Below are positions 25,053 through 38,344 of a stretch of 64,000 nt of DNA, one piece after another (the first letter of the stretch is position 1; the number at the start of each line of letters is the position of its first letter). The translations under genes were made by a program, and so were the position numbers. The stretch is from Crotophaga sulcirostris (Eukaryota > Chordata > Aves > Cuculiformes > Crotophagidae), in NCBI GenBank assembly GCA_013397455.1, contig VYZB01000291.1, positions 637,895 through 701,894 on the forward strand, in the 5' to 3' direction. The notes beneath the pieces were generated by a model. That model did not search any database. It was given only the letters and a program-made list of their open reading frames with translations, and had not been told where the DNA came from.

Positions 25053-25118
25053 AATCCTAACTCTAGTGAAGTCAATGGGAGTTTTGCCATTGACTTGAGC
25101 AGGGTCAGGATTTCACCC
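25053..25118. repeat. Ancient sauropsid palindromic repeat copy
   Basis: One of the best-preserved copies in the window. 'agtgaagtcaatgggagttt' is followed by 'tgccattgacttgagcaggg' and 'tcaggatttcaccc'. The central inverted repeat gtcaatgg (25071-25078) and ccattgac (25087-25094) is perfect over 8 bases. This short self-complementary element is very common in non-avian sauropsid genomes and persists in birds as eroded copies; it looks like a non-autonomous DNA transposon remnant. The superfamily is not assigned. Confidence 0.6.
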
Positions 25119-26330
25119 AGGGAGTGTTAATGTGATGTGGAAAGAGATAGGAAGAGAGTGGAGATACTCAGAGAGAGCACAACATGGTCATAGCATATAA
25201 CATTAGCATATTAATGGATATGGCTGTTTTATTTTACAGCTCTGTATGAAGCATAGAGACTACAGGAACTTCAAGAATACTAATATGTCTCTCATTATTG
25301 ACTAATGCAATGGCAGGAATCCTAAAAATAGATATTCCCCCCAGCCCATATTTTTCTCTGCAACAGCTCAGGAGGGAGGCTGAGTCAGACTAATTTTTGT
25401 ATTTAAAAAAAAGTCAGAACAAATATCATCATGTCCAGTAAGCCTAATGTATTGATTGAATCCAAGCTGACCACAAAATTTAATTGCAGGTCCATAATTA
25501 TTTGGGGGTAGAAAAAGTTACGTTATATTTTCTGGGTTAAGCTAAATAGATAAGGGCTTTTTATCTGGAAAAAGAACAACCTAGAAGGAGGTCAGATGTA
25601 GGTCTCTAACATTCTGGCTGGCATGGAAATGGCAAATAGGTAATGAGTGTTGACTGCCTCCAGTAATCTAAGATTTAAAAGTCATCAAATGAAAATAACA
25701 AGAAGCATAGGCAAAATGAACAAGACTTCTCTCTTTGCAACGCAAAGGCAACTTGTAAAACTCCTTGTAACAAGATTTAGGTATGGCTGTGTAATTTCAA
25801 AAACAATCTATAGAGAACTTCATGGAGGAAGAACACATTGAGAGCTATTCAATTCATAGAGATCTCTTGTTCAGGGAGTTTCTAGGCCACAGGTCACTGA
25901 AAAACAACAGAATATTTTAGAAAAATATCCTAATACTTTTACCGAGAAATCTGCTCTTAGCCACATTCAGAGAGTACACTGGGTTATACAGCCCTTAGGT
26001 CCAACATGGTGCAGAAGTTCTCTGTTCTAAGGCAACAGACACTTATTTATTTAAATAAATCCTGCATTTCTTTTTCCTTTTTTTAAAATAAAAATTCTGT
26101 ATGGAAAATCCTGTACGATAATTACTTGTTCCTTCAAGCTTTTATCAAGGATCCTGGGGGTTCCAGGTGAGATGTAAAAGGCTGCAGGTAAAGGCTGCAT
26201 TTGTCAGAATAATTCAACTGGGCAGCCCCGCAAGTTTTGTCTGTGCCACTGCTCACTAAAAGGAGAGGAGTGTGCCAAGAAATCGACAGGTTTGTTGGCT
26301 GGGTTTTTGCCTTCTACTGGAAATTCACTT
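25119..26330. other. Spacer, no gene recognised
   Basis: I see no exon, RNA gene or further repeat between the two palindromic copies. The only frame of note, 25647-25841 plus (64 codons), is unrecognised. Confidence 0.5.
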
Positions 26331-26401
26331 AGGATCTAATCCAAAGCCAACTAAGTCAATGAAATACTCCCATTAAGTTTAATGGGTTTGGGATCAGACC
26401 C
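26331..26401. repeat. Ancient sauropsid palindromic repeat copy
   Basis: The whole segment is an imperfect inverted repeat. The left arm 'aggatctaatccaaagcc' pairs with the right arm 'gggtttgggatcagacc', and the inner parts 'taagtcaatg' and 'cccattaagtttaatggg' also correspond. It matches the general form of the palindromic interspersed elements of turtles, crocodiles and birds ('ggatcagaccc' at the ends, 'cattgaagtcaatgg' inside). Recognition is by eye and memory. Confidence 0.6.
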
Positions 26402-29400
26402 TTAAATCATATGTAGGCAGCTAAATCTGCCAGTTCTTTAAAGATGCATAAATTTACCTGCTATTCCCTAAAGCACAACTGCATCTCTCCAACACCTGTC
26501 TGACAGAACTATTGAATATAATAAGAAAACCTTACAGAATCACAAGTAAGCTGTGAACACCAGACTGCCACCAATCTCTTCCAATGGAGGTAGTTAGTAC
26601 CTGGGACTACTCAAAAACTGTAATCAGGGACGGTACTGAGATATGAAATACAAGTATTCCATCTGTCTAAACCGAGCAACTCGCAAAACATTAGCCAACT
26701 GCTAAGTTGCTGCTTTTCTGCAATCTGAGTCATGCTCATCACACATTCTGCTGGGTTTTAAATGATTGACAGGAAAAAAAAGCTAAGAGAAGCAGCTATT
26801 TCTTTACATTTGCTGGTTTGTCAGGACATTTGAAAACTTCTGGATTAAGGTGAAAATGCTTAAGGATTAAGTGGGGAGTGAAGGGAAAGGGAATGAAAAC
26901 ATTTTAGTGCAGTGAATTTAGAAGTCAAACAGACATGCTCAGGAGAGCTAACAAGACCTTTACCAATATGCTGTATCTAATCAACAATGTCATTTAGAGT
27001 TTTCCACTTTATGGAGGAGAAAAAATAATGTTTGAACGTTTCTCTCACCAGTGCTGTATCTCATCAGGGCCTTAATATACACAGCATGTGTTTTGCAAAA
27101 TAAGATTTTGCAAAAATCACGGTGACCCCTTGCACCTAGGCAAGAGGTATTAAAAGATATTCATCTCTACAAAGAGTGTCCTGAAATGATGGAAATAAAT
27201 ACAAATCTCAAGAAGTTTTGAGAGAGTTACCAGGGGCTTGATCACACCAGAGAGTTGTGAATCATAACAAGAGATGTCTAGGAATGTATTATTCAAAAGG
27301 AAGCACAAATATTGATAATATTCACATTTGAAAGACTGTTGTGAATTGTTGAAATGTTTTTAATTACTTGAACAGCAGGCAATAAGGAGGTGGTTCTCTG
27401 TACTCCAAATTTCTCTATACTATACACAAAACGTGACTAGAAGGGGTCAGGAAATAATAGTTGCATCACTTGGCCTATTGGAGGTGTCCTGTAATGTTTT
27501 GAGTACTTGGTTTTCTGTGTTTATTTCTCCACCTAATATTTTTGTGTAGGGGGAAAAAAAACAGAAGAAAAATCAGATATTATCAATTTTGCTGAGAATA
27601 CTAGAAAGTCCTGTCTGGTAATAGGAGATTAAAATGTCTTTGACAAACTGTGGAAACTTGATTTGGAAGATTATAGGAAAAATGTAGGAAGTTCTTCAGA
27701 TACTTGAAGACCCCATGGAGGAAAAAGACAAGTAGGAGGAACATGAAGATTTCATATCAACACTTGTAGGAAGTTGTTTCTTTTGCAGAAACCCCTAGAG
27801 CTGAAAAAAACCAGAAATAGTGAGTCATTAATTCTCAGCTCAGTTGTTTTCTTTGATGTTTGCTATTCAGAGTAAGTAGTTTATGTCCATTCTGGGACTG
27901 GAAACATGTTTACATACACAGTAGCATCATCATCATAACTGAATAATTTATATTTTAAAAAACCTTGCACACTTTATAAAGTAGTATACAAGCATTGCTG
28001 CATTTGCTCCTATCGTCCTTAAATTCAGTCCCTAGAAGATTTCTGTAGAAATAATAAAACTTCAAAGGAAAAGGCAGTGTAGCAGACCAAAGATTCTGCA
28101 GAAAAATGTTATTGAAAAAGGTGTAGATACTTATAATGAAATTAAAGCACATAGAGATATTCCAACATTTAGGGAAAAAAATTGTAGATAAACAAAGATA
28201 ATTGCCGCCTATGAAAAAGTTGAGGTATTTGCAATTTTATCAATAGAGATTGATTCATGTAATGCGCAAATGTAGCAGCTATGGTTCAGGCATCTATCCT
28301 TCGCAGCACTTACTACTTCTGAACTTTCTTCTTGTGGCAATATCTGAAAAATACTGGGCAGCTCAGATTTTTAGCAGTTTGGCTGCTGATGCTTTGCCAC
28401 AGTATGGTTCCACAGATTTTAAGGAACTGGACTGATTTTGTGTTAGTGCTCCTACGTGGCCCGTGGCCCAACCGTTTTAAAAGTGTGCCTCTAAATTCAT
28501 CTGCTGTCATGTCAGTGGAGGACACCACTAGTATTATACAATTTGCTGTGTTCTAGGAGCACTCACTGCTTTAAGTGAGATGAAATCTATCCTGAGGATG
28601 TCTCAGTGATGGCATCCTCACTCTGAAATATGCTTCTCTCCAGACCCACCAACACCAAATGCCGTGGCTCCCCTCTGACCAACACAAGCTGATGTGCACA
28701 CCATTGTAATGGGCATCTTCCTACCAGTTCAGTTTGTTTTTTCATAAAAAAGGCTAAATAAATAAGGTTGTCTTCTACAAAAACAAACAAAAAACCAAAC
28801 AACACCCCCCTGCAAAATAAAAAAGAAAAAAAACAATGAAAAAAAACCACAAAACAACTCTGGAAAACAAGTCTAAAGAAACACAACATGATATTATATA
28901 TGTCAATGAATTTGTTGGGTTTTATTTTTTCAATAGATGTACCCTTGTCAGGCACCCCAGACGTATTTAAAAAAAGACAGAATCAGGGGCTTAAAATGTC
29001 ACATAAACCTGATTTACTAATCAGCCAATCTGTACCCTTCCAAACTCTGTAAAATACATATAGGTTAACATTACCAAATACCACTTAAAAATAGGTTGGT
29101 TTTGTTAAGTGTGGCATGATTCTTGCAGAGATATCTACTCAGCCTGCATTCTGGACCTTAGAAAACATGCGTAAGTACACATAATGTCACTTGCTGATGT
29201 AACCACCTGGCTGCATCCATTCTATCAGGTTCTTAGCCATTTCCACTTATTAGCAGAAAGGATTTTTCTTTTTTTTAATCTGTACATAGCACATACACTT
29301 AATTTTACATTAAAAATTGCATGCATAATTAGGAATAGTGGCAATGAAACATATTAGAAAATGTCCTGGCCAAACCTATACAATTCAGTGGCACCTTTGG

Positions 29401-31349
29401 TACAAAGGTTTTCTAATACATGATAGTCCATTCTCCGTTAGTTTTCAATCTCTTCTCTTAAATGCCCTGTATCATGTTAGAAACTGCACAATAGGAAATT
29501 AAAACATGTTGATAGATTGGAAAGTTATTAAGCTTCCTTGCAGTGTTAAACAAGAATTTACAAGAATTCACTCTCCAGATTTATCAGGGATATATTTACA
29601 GTACTTGAGTAAGTGTGAATATTACTCACTGGAGATATTTAGTCACATACTGTATCTCTCTGAAGGGAGACCATATTGCATTAAATGTCTCCACCATGTT
29701 CTGTAATTTGAAAGATAAATCCTCGAGTGCTGATTAGTCATATATTGATACAGGACATCTATTATTTTGGGTCTGTAGGAAGATTCTCATCTCTGTAATA
29801 TTAATTTCTTGGCTATCATTGTGGTTTTTCGTAGCAACCATCTTTCATTATCATAACTCAAACCACTCAGTATTGTTAAATTTCCTCATGTACAGTGCCA
29901 GAAATGACACTGCAGGTGGGGGAGGTAAATCTTACTTAAATTAAACGGTTTGGTGTGGGCTTAAAACAAGAGCAGGCATTGCGAACGTTTTGTGTGAAGT
30001 TTTTCCAGTGACACATTTTGTGGCATTAGGGAAAGAGCTCAGACTGACAGGGACTCCATTTCCACAGCCGAAACATGGGTTGTAATATAAATTCCTAATG
30101 GCATGGAGAGATGCTGTCTTTATTCCCAGATTATTATGTAATGTGTTAGTTAGAAAGGGGTCCAGTAGCTAAGATTAAAAGAGATATTTATCATTTCTAC
30201 TCACACTGAATTCAAGTATCTGCCTCCCCTTGGATAGCTGAAAACAACTCGGCGCTCTGTCTTGGTTACATATTCAGATAGGTCTAGTTATGAAATGCAG
30301 GCAGCAATGGTGATCAGAATGAAATCTAGATTTATCAAATAAAAAGGTAAAAGAATTTTGATCATTCTGTAGATAGTAAGAAATATCAGCTATGTCTGGT
30401 GTGCATGGGCTTTACCCCAAACTCGAAGCCAAAATAACGTCCTACAGCTCAAAGTTGAAGGTAAGACCAATTTTTAAGTATTGATTTTTGACTAAACATC
30501 ACTGTAGCAGTAGATTTTTCTGTCCTTAAAGCACAGTTGGGAATGGTATTCTCAGAATACTGTGGATGAGTAACACTGAAAGTTACTTTTCACAATGCAA
30601 TATTATTTCTATACATTAGAGAAATATCAGTTCTCCTTTTCTGTCTTCAGCCCACTCATCAGGAAAGGAATTGTCATGTTTTCATTTTTTCTCATTTTTC
30701 CTCCCTTTCTTTTCCATTAAAAAAACAAACAAACACACACCTCAGTAAAATAACTCTGCCTGCTAACAGTGAAAGTCTGCACAGGGACCCTAATTTACTT
30801 TTTTCCAATTTAAAGGTTGTGTAGGTGTTTCAGAATGAGGAAGATTTATTTTTTTTACTAGAGAACAGACACAGCTAAGGCATTCAGTGCCAGATGCCCC
30901 AGTACTGCCCACCTAACATCTCTCAGCTGTGAGACAGAGGGAGTCAGACCAAGGGATGACACAGTATCTCATTCCTCTGACTTTTTAGCCCTTGTCCCTC
31001 TAAGGTGGCACTGATCACTAGATATTTGGCAGCTCAATGTCTTTTGTGATCAGCTGTGTTAGAAAAACACCAGCAATTAATTTCTCCTATTGGGACATCA
31101 GGCTCTTCAAACAGTTCACAAGCACAGCAAAACAAATGGCAAGATTCCCATTTTCTTCCATGAACTTTCTAGGGCAGAAATCAGGTTGTAAGGGCACAAG
31201 AGATCATGCTATCTGACTTGCTGTGTAATCCTGGAAAGGAGTCTTGTCCTAGGCTGACCTGATTGTGAATCGAGGCCACTGTGGTTTTCTTGTAGGTCCT
31301 GCAGAAAAACATCATTTTCTTAGGACTGAATGCTGAGAATCATTATGGC
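26402..31349. other. AT-rich spacer, no gene recognised
   Basis: No exon or RNA gene is evident. The largest frame is 122 codons on the minus strand at 28587-28955; it is phenylalanine-rich because it reads through the A-rich tract at 28778-28860. No transposon could be named with confidence. Confidence 0.55.
28778..28860. repeat. A-rich / AC-rich low-complexity tract
   Basis: Runs of A are interrupted by C, including aaaacaaacaaaaaaccaaa and a C6 run, followed by AAAAG- and AAAAC-type units. Confidence 0.85.
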
Positions 31350-31487
31350 AAGAAAAAGAGAAGAAAAAAAGGCAACTGAAAGGGAAACAGAAAAGAGAAC
31401 TGAAATGAAAAGAAAATGAAGAAAAAAAAATGGAAAAAAAGAGGAAAAAAGCAAGGGGGAAGGGAAGGGAAGGGAAAAAGGAAAAAT
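31350..31487. repeat. Polypurine tract with (GGGAA)n
   Basis: Across 31351-31486 I count only about 10 pyrimidines in 136 bases, and the right part holds four near-perfect GGGAA units (31458-31475). On the minus strand it gives two overlapping phenylalanine/leucine/serine-rich frames (31312-31527, 31343-31630) that are composition artefacts. Mirror-symmetric polypurine tracts can form triplex DNA and can stall polymerases; that is a property of the class and was not tested here. Confidence 0.9.
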
Positions 31488-31799
31488 ACTTTACTGCATA
31501 AAATTTCTCTGGATATAAACCTGCCATAATTTCTCACACAAGTCAGTTTTTCCTTGCTCAGCTCGACGAAACCCCTACTCCATTGTAGTTCACAAAATGT
31601 TATCTCAACCGAGTTGAGCTGGCTGCACATTCATGACCCTCCAAGTGCTCAGACCAGTATGAGACAAACCAGCAATGCCAAATCCTGAATTGAAGCATTG
31701 CCATGAGGTTTATCTCTTTCGGATCAAAGGGCGGATCTCATCAGAAAGTGCTGGGAATAGGAGACCTTAAACCTTTTGGTTCCTGCAGTCCCTCAACCT
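31488..31799. other. Spacer, no gene recognised
   Basis: No feature is supported in this short interval between the polypurine tract and the next enhancer-like block. Confidence 0.5.
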
Positions 31800-32130
31800 C
31801 CAGATAAATTAAAATATTTAATCAAAATCTAATGGCAGTGATCTTGTTTGTACAAATGCTTTATTATCCTGTGCATTTTAACCACAATCTGCCTGGTTCC
31901 TAATGTGACCTAAAGAACCAGTCGACATTTATTACAAATGCAAGGCAGAAAGCTTCTGGCTCAGCAATTAATCACTGACATAGAGGAATTTCTTCTCTCC
32001 AGGTGGGGAACCCATCCAAAAACTAAGAAAAATAATCGGGCTAATTAATTCTTATCTGCAAAGAGCAATTAGATAAATGACCTAAAAACAGGCCTGTCAC
32101 CCCTAGTGAGGTGCTCAGCTTCTAAATAGA
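31800..32130. other. Candidate conserved non-coding block (enhancer-like)
   Basis: A non-repetitive stretch containing 'ggctaattaattcttatctg' (TAATTA at 32042-32047 next to a GATA site in inverse at 32052-32057), AGATAA at 32071-32076, 'aattaatcactga' and 'aaccacaat' (RUNX-like). Such close packing of homeodomain and GATA words resembles vertebrate developmental enhancers. Without alignments this is a visual call. Confidence 0.3.
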
Positions 32131-35100
32131 ATAATGTCTCTTTGCCAGGCCATCTCTGCAGTGAAATGGAGATCACAAAGAGGAAGGGGAAAAGACGGCA
32201 TGTGGGGAGGGAATGGACTGATAGGGGAGTAGGTTAATTAGAGCTGAGACCAGCCATTGATATAAAAAAAAAATTAAACCGAAGCTCTACACTGGGGTAG
32301 ATTTGATATGATCCCATCACCTTCATAGCTATGCCTTTGTGCATCCAGAGGTACTAAAGAGAGTGAAGTCATGTCTCCAAGCTATCTTTGAAGAGGAAAA
32401 CCACTCACCAGGCTTGTCCACCGTTGTGTTGCATTTCACCTCGGTGAGTGGCATCCCTGACACTGCACTCTATTAACTTTGAACCGTGTGGCTTCAGCAT
32501 GGAACGATGGTGCCAAAGTGAGATGCAGAGTACTGTGTTTCAATTAGTTTGCTCTGTCAGACTTCTTCAGTTTTAGTCTGGAAATGTGCAATGCATAAAA
32601 CTTCATGAGTGAGCCAAATTAATCTAAGCAGCACAAGTGAGAAAGCAACAAGCGCATATGCACATCAGACCTTTGATCAACTGTGTATCGCCAGGAAAAG
32701 TCCTACTGCCCTTTCAGATGTCTCATAGTCAGTCAGAAGCCAGAAGGCGTGATCAGAAGAGGAGAGAAAGGCCTTTGGGACAGTCTAATATTCAGAATAA
32801 CATTGATTTTGTAACCCTAACTGATTATAAGTTTTTTTCTTTTTAAGAGACACTTAGCAAGAATGTGATACATCCTTCTTCGCGTATGAGAAGCCATCTT
32901 CCAAGGCAATGTGTTTCCCTTATATTAACACACATCTTCCTTGTTCTGCGTGCACAACATATCATTTCACTGATCCTGCTGTTCTGCCTGCTTATATCAT
33001 GACACCATGCCATTTCCAATGGTAGGAGACAAAGGGAGACACTGAAATAATTGATTCAAGCTTATCTAAGTATTTACAGAAATAAGCCTAAATGACTAGA
33101 CATAAAATACTACAGCAGTCAGATTAAGACAATCCACTCCAGTTATAGTTAATCAGGGCTTTAGCCTCCAAGGAGCTGATTTGAAACTATCAAAGTGTTT
33201 TCCACCTCCCAAACCCCATGTCAATCATGTTCTTCCTACCTTGCAGCCATTAGCACAACACCAAATACAAATGTAAATAGCAAGTCTGCAGGTAGTTCAT
33301 AGATTTGCTCTATTACTGTTTCCAAGATCCAAATCCTCTTACATCAAAAAAACCCACCCACTTTCCCAAAACTAATGGGACTAATGGATTATATCAAGAT
33401 GCATAAAAACACTATATATATTCTTAAGAGTGACACTTCATCTGAAAAAAACTGTGAATGTTTGGAGTAGAGAAAAGAACAGCTATAGATTTCATTTAAG
33501 TACTTAACTTCTTGCATTGGCTGAAATGCAGCGGCACAAAAGCAACCATCTGTGTTTAAACACAAAGGAAGAGACAAGCAAGTCTGTGTCAGTTTAAATT
33601 TGTATTTCTGCTTGATGATATTAACATGAGGTTTAAGGCAGACCAGAGCCTACAGGATACCTACAGATCCTTCTGTAAGATGAATCCATATGTTGAAGAT
33701 GGACAGCTCAGACCCAGATCTGAATTTGTACAGGATTGAGGATGTTCTGGAGAGAAAGCCTGCTGAGAAGTAGGGTTCATTGATGAGCTTGAGCCTAATT
33801 TGTAAACCTTGCTGGAGTTCAGAGCATAAAGATGGGCAGGTTTCAGTTTGGACATTTTGTTGCATATATAAAACAAGTCAAGGCTCCAGGTATAGGCTGT
33901 TGAAGGTGGCTAGTTAGAAAACTGATCAAATAAATATAATCTCTTCCTTTTTTGCTAAGATGCAGGAAAGTTGTATATTCAGACAAGAATGCAGTCCAGA
34001 GTGCATACCTGCTAATAACCCTGAGAGATGTTGGGAGAATCTGAAAATAACATTGGAAAAACTGAAAAAACACACTCTGAAGTTTGCAGGCAGGTTGGTA
34101 TTTTCAGGTAATGTTCCAAGAAACGCCAGTGGCATATTCTTCAAAGTTCCCAGTAGAAGGATTGAATGATGCAAATCAACAATATAATACCAAAACCAGT
34201 TTCACTAATAGTTTAGTTAAATTTAACAAAGAAAAACATAAGAGGACAAAATATCCGAAATGCAGGGTTTCTGCCAAAGTTCTTCCCTTCTGTTTCTGAG
34301 CCTACTCTAACATTTGCAAGAAGAGCCAAACCAAAGCCCATTCTTATCTAGTTGATAGGAATTGACTGCAAAGTACTGGTAATATTTGTCACCACAGTTT
34401 AGAATTAGACACTCAAAGCTACTGGGAACTGGAAATTATGGGTGCAGTTGGTAGGCAAAGCTTAGTCACCAGTGCTCTGCAAATGTCTGCACAAGTTCAA
34501 TTTCTTCTACATTTATACTGTACAATGTTTTGGAATTAGGAGAAATAACTTATTTTTTCCCTTGCAACCAACTCACTTATGTTTAATTTATACAGAGGTA
34601 GGTACAGCCTCCTTCAGTACCAGAGCATTAGGGTGTTTTTAATGAATAACTTACAAGAAACAGTCACCTGCTAACAGGTCAGCCTCCCTTTTGTGTTTCA
34701 TTCCAGTTTCATTAGTAAAGAAAAAAGGCCTTTGATTGGATTAATGGAAATAAAACCACAGGGACTAAATTATAAAGTGTCCAGTGGTTATTTCTAGTAG
34801 TTCCTACTTTCAACTGAGACCATGATTTTTATCATCTTAGGCTCAGAGCTTTGGTGTATAAGTACAACTGTCTTGGACTGCAACAAGGAAAAGGTTTTAA
34901 TTCAGCAGAAATCACTTTTCATCTTTCTCTTTTCAGTGAAGTAGCTAAATAGCTTCTGGTTTTAAGGATATCACCCTGTTTCCTGAGCTGCATGGATTGC
35001 TCTCAACGGAAACTTCTGGGTGGACTCGCTTTGGTTGTTTGCTTTTTTTCTCCCCTCCACCTTTCTCCTCCTCATATCTCTTCACCACAACCTTCCAGAG

Positions 35101-35229
35101 AGGGGCTATTTTTATTTATGTAATTCTTTCTTTTCATTGAAACTGCAATACCTGGAGGTAGCTACAGGCAGGACACAGAGCCATATGCTCGGCTTAACTT
35201 ATATACACAGTGTCCTGGGCGACAGCATT
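32131..35229. other. AT-rich spacer, no gene recognised
   Basis: Only short overlapping frames occur. Several pairs lie on opposite strands of the same bases (for example 33926-34174 minus and 33960-34169 plus), which argues against coding. No named repeat was seen. Confidence 0.55.
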
Positions 35230-35640
35230 TCCTAGCCCATCTGCAGCTGCCAGGGAATCCATTATTTTTCTGGTCCCTGGGGAGAAAAAGTTCTTGAGCA
35301 TCATTACTCCTAGGCAAATGTAACTGACTCTACCATGCACCCTAATTTGCTTGCCATAATTATAGGTCGCTCACCCCCCTTTGCTATTTATAAACCCTTT
35401 TTATTTATTTTTTGTACTTATCAATAATGAATGGAGGCTAGTGAATCATGGGGCTGTAATATTTGAATATTATGAAAATGCTAATAACAAGGTATCATAG
35501 GCAGCAGCACCCAGGTCTTATCAGCTGGTCAGATGCTCTATTAAGCAGCCAGTGAGGAGTTCAAGCAAATTGGTTATGTTAATGTCCTGTAGTACTTGGG
35601 GAAGACGAGGAGTTAGCAATTAATTTTTTTTCCTTCTTCC
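35230..35640. other. Candidate conserved non-coding block (enhancer-like)
   Basis: This block has the strongest regulatory look in the window. It contains a perfect MEF2-type site (CTATTTATAA at 35384-35393), 'tatcaataatgaatgg', 'gtgaatcatgg', 'atattatgaaaatgctaata' and 'aagcaaattggttatgttaa' (CCAAT in inverse). It has no simple repeat except a short TTTATT run near 35400 and no transposon signature. Conservation is inferred only from this density of sites. Confidence 0.33.
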
Positions 35641-38313
35641 CAGACTGCAAGCCGACAGGGCAAATTTATATTCCTCCTATTCTATGGGACCCCAGCTCAG
35701 AAGGGGGGCAAGGTAGAATTGCAAGACCCTACCAAGAGCTTTCTGAGATCAAATTGAATGATACAACTGAAAAACTGGTGGAAGGGCAAGGGGATGAGCA
35801 AGGAATAAATAAATAAATAAGGAAGCAAGCCCCATAACAATAGGAACATGACATTCTTCCCCATTCATTCAGCTGACAGTGCTTTTGCAACTTAAACCTG
35901 TTTTATTAATTATGTTTGACATTTCCTTAATTAGTTTCATTTACTTCCCATCAGCCCCTACCAGACGATTGCCCCATACATCATTTCACCAGAAGACTGA
36001 GATGCCTACAGAATTACAAAAACACTCCCGCCAATCCTCAATAACTCATCACTGTATATTTCATAGATTTTGAGAATTGTTTTTTTTATCTCCTACATTT
36101 CTTAAAAACGTAGGTATTTCATCATCTTTTTCAAATTATGACATTTTCAAAGGAATGTGATGCTGGACTAAATTTCTGTTTTGCTTCGATGCACTGTTTG
36201 CTTTGTTTTACAGCTCCTGTGTATCTTAACATTGACAAAATGTGGACTTTACTGAAGGATCCCTTTATATAGACCCTGTCCTAGCTCTGCTGAACCCTGC
36301 AACTCTACCGTAGTACTTTCCCCAGATAGCTCTGCATCCTCACAATAGCTTTCTTTAATTTATAGGCAGGTTCCTGTTGTCCCCACAGTTGCTGCACATT
36401 TTTCCATGTATTAAGTTCCACAGAAGCCTCGTGTTAGATTTTTTACAACTTTAGTAAGAATGAAAGGATCATTTGGCTGTTCCATGCCACTGCTCTGATT
36501 TACTCTCCTGTGTGTTTGTCCTACCTCTTCCTTCGTTCCTTCCATGGGCTGGTATACGTGCTGTCACTTTATACATTGAGTAGTCAGAGATAGGGCTACC
36601 ATTACAACCAGGCATTTTTGAGTGCATAATATTTTAGACTCAGCTCAATGCATGGTGCACTCTTGTAAAGAACAGTGAAACTGGAAGAGACAGAGCCCTG
36701 TGCCTCGCAGTGAGGCTGGTCAGAGATCTCCAGGCTAATGCAGGTCATAGTTTAGCATGGGGAGGACTGAGTGCTTTCCGTCTGGAAGCTGCATAGCCAA
36801 AATCACGCTGTGCTGCATCAGAAAATCGAGTCTCCTGTCAAAGCAGCTAGCCCTGCACGTCCAACCTGAGAGCCACCTGGCAGGAGGCTGGACCTGCTGC
36901 ACGCTTCGGCTGTCAGATGTCTGATGCAGAACCCGGCTCTTCTGTCCAGCACTCAGCACCAAGTGACTGACTGTTCCTGACTGGGGTAAAGTGACAACCT
37001 GTTTTTGCTAATCCCAGAACGTGCTACCAGGAGCTGTCATTTCAGAGTCATCACACTCTCTGTTGATATCACTGAAGTTAATCATGCAGAAGGAAAAAGC
37101 TTGTATTAAAACAGATAATTATTCCCCAGTTCTTTAATAACACACACACAAGGGAAAGTGATTCTTATTGTCTTGGCAAACTATGATATTTTAACACATT
37201 TTCTGCTTAGTACTGATGCCTAGACATCCTTTCTCATTTACAGTTCCTAGACCAGAGTTGTTGCACTACGCAGCAACTGGCCATCTAGCACAAAAAAAAG
37301 AGAGAGATTTCTTTATTGTGGACTTCTGTGCTTCAGAAACAGAGCGCATACTCATTTTGTAACATTAAAAAATGGCACCATGGGAGTTTATCGACAGTAA
37401 GTAACCTGGTTATCTTGATTGCTTTGTGAAGTTCATCTAATTAAAAAGATAGCTGAGGAAAAGTTGCTTCTATCCAACCACCTACTTGTCCTTGTAAGTT
37501 CAGGTCTCTGTATTAGAGCACAGTGTAGGGATCTGCCAGCTCAAGCCCTCCCGATGCAAGTACCAGATGGATTACAAGCCCCAATAAAAGAAATATTCAT
37601 GCAACATATGGAAATATATTAACTAAAAGAAACACACTCAAAGAATTATCAATGTGCTTTCTTTCTCAGTGGGACTTATTTGCTAGAGGAAAGCCTGCTT
37701 CAGTATCTCTTAACCACATCTCTCAGCCCTTTTGGCTGTGGAATCAGGTCATGCGAATCCAGGCAGATATTTCTGTGCCTGCAACAGGATCCAGATGTTA
37801 CAGATACTGCTGGTCCTCTGTCCTCTCCAGCCCACACGTGGCTGGAGCTAGCCAGGGTTATAACAAACTGTCTCCTCAACTTAACTTTGCCCAGAACTTT
37901 AGGCCTTCACTTTAATAAAATTCTCCCAGCCCTTGACCCTCAGAGGAGATGCAGAGTGGGAATAATACTCTCAGTTCGCCTTAGAGGTTATTACATCTGC
38001 GCTTTGGGAACCAGCAGACACTGGGGGTAGAGTTCCACAGTTGGACTAGACATAGAGAAAAAATATTGCAATTTGTTCTGAAACTAGAGAGATTTCATCC
38101 TGTTTTGGAAGCCTTCCAGGTAAAAGCCATGTCTGGGACCCTATCCAGATTTTCTGCAAAGCAATGGCTGTTTCATTTCCAGATCATTTCAGTCCTCAAG
38201 ATCAAAGAGAGCCTGATTTTAAAAGCAGAAATTAAGTACTGGCGAAGAAGAAGGCAGTTTTAACTTTGCTGTAATCATGCACACGATTCACAGAGGAGTT
38301 TAGTCAAAAAGTT
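35641..38313. other. Spacer, no gene recognised
   Basis: An (AAAT)n run lies at about 35806-35820. A somewhat GC-richer interval at about 36660-36970 carries a few CpGs and an unrecognised 75-codon minus-strand frame. Overlapping plus-strand frames at 37652-38030 match nothing known. Confidence 0.5.
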
Positions 38314-38344
38314 TGGAGGTGGTGGTTTTGTTTTGTTGTTTGTC
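38314..38344. repeat. GGTGGTGG + (TTTTG)n tract
   Basis: The sequence ggaggtggtggttttgtttt continues into tgttgtttg. It is the opposite-strand version of the A/C-rich tract at 60552-60613. Confidence 0.75.

Noticed and set aside
31312..31630. Phenylalanine-rich minus-strand frames resembling membrane segments
   Set aside because: They are translations of the polypurine tract in two frames.
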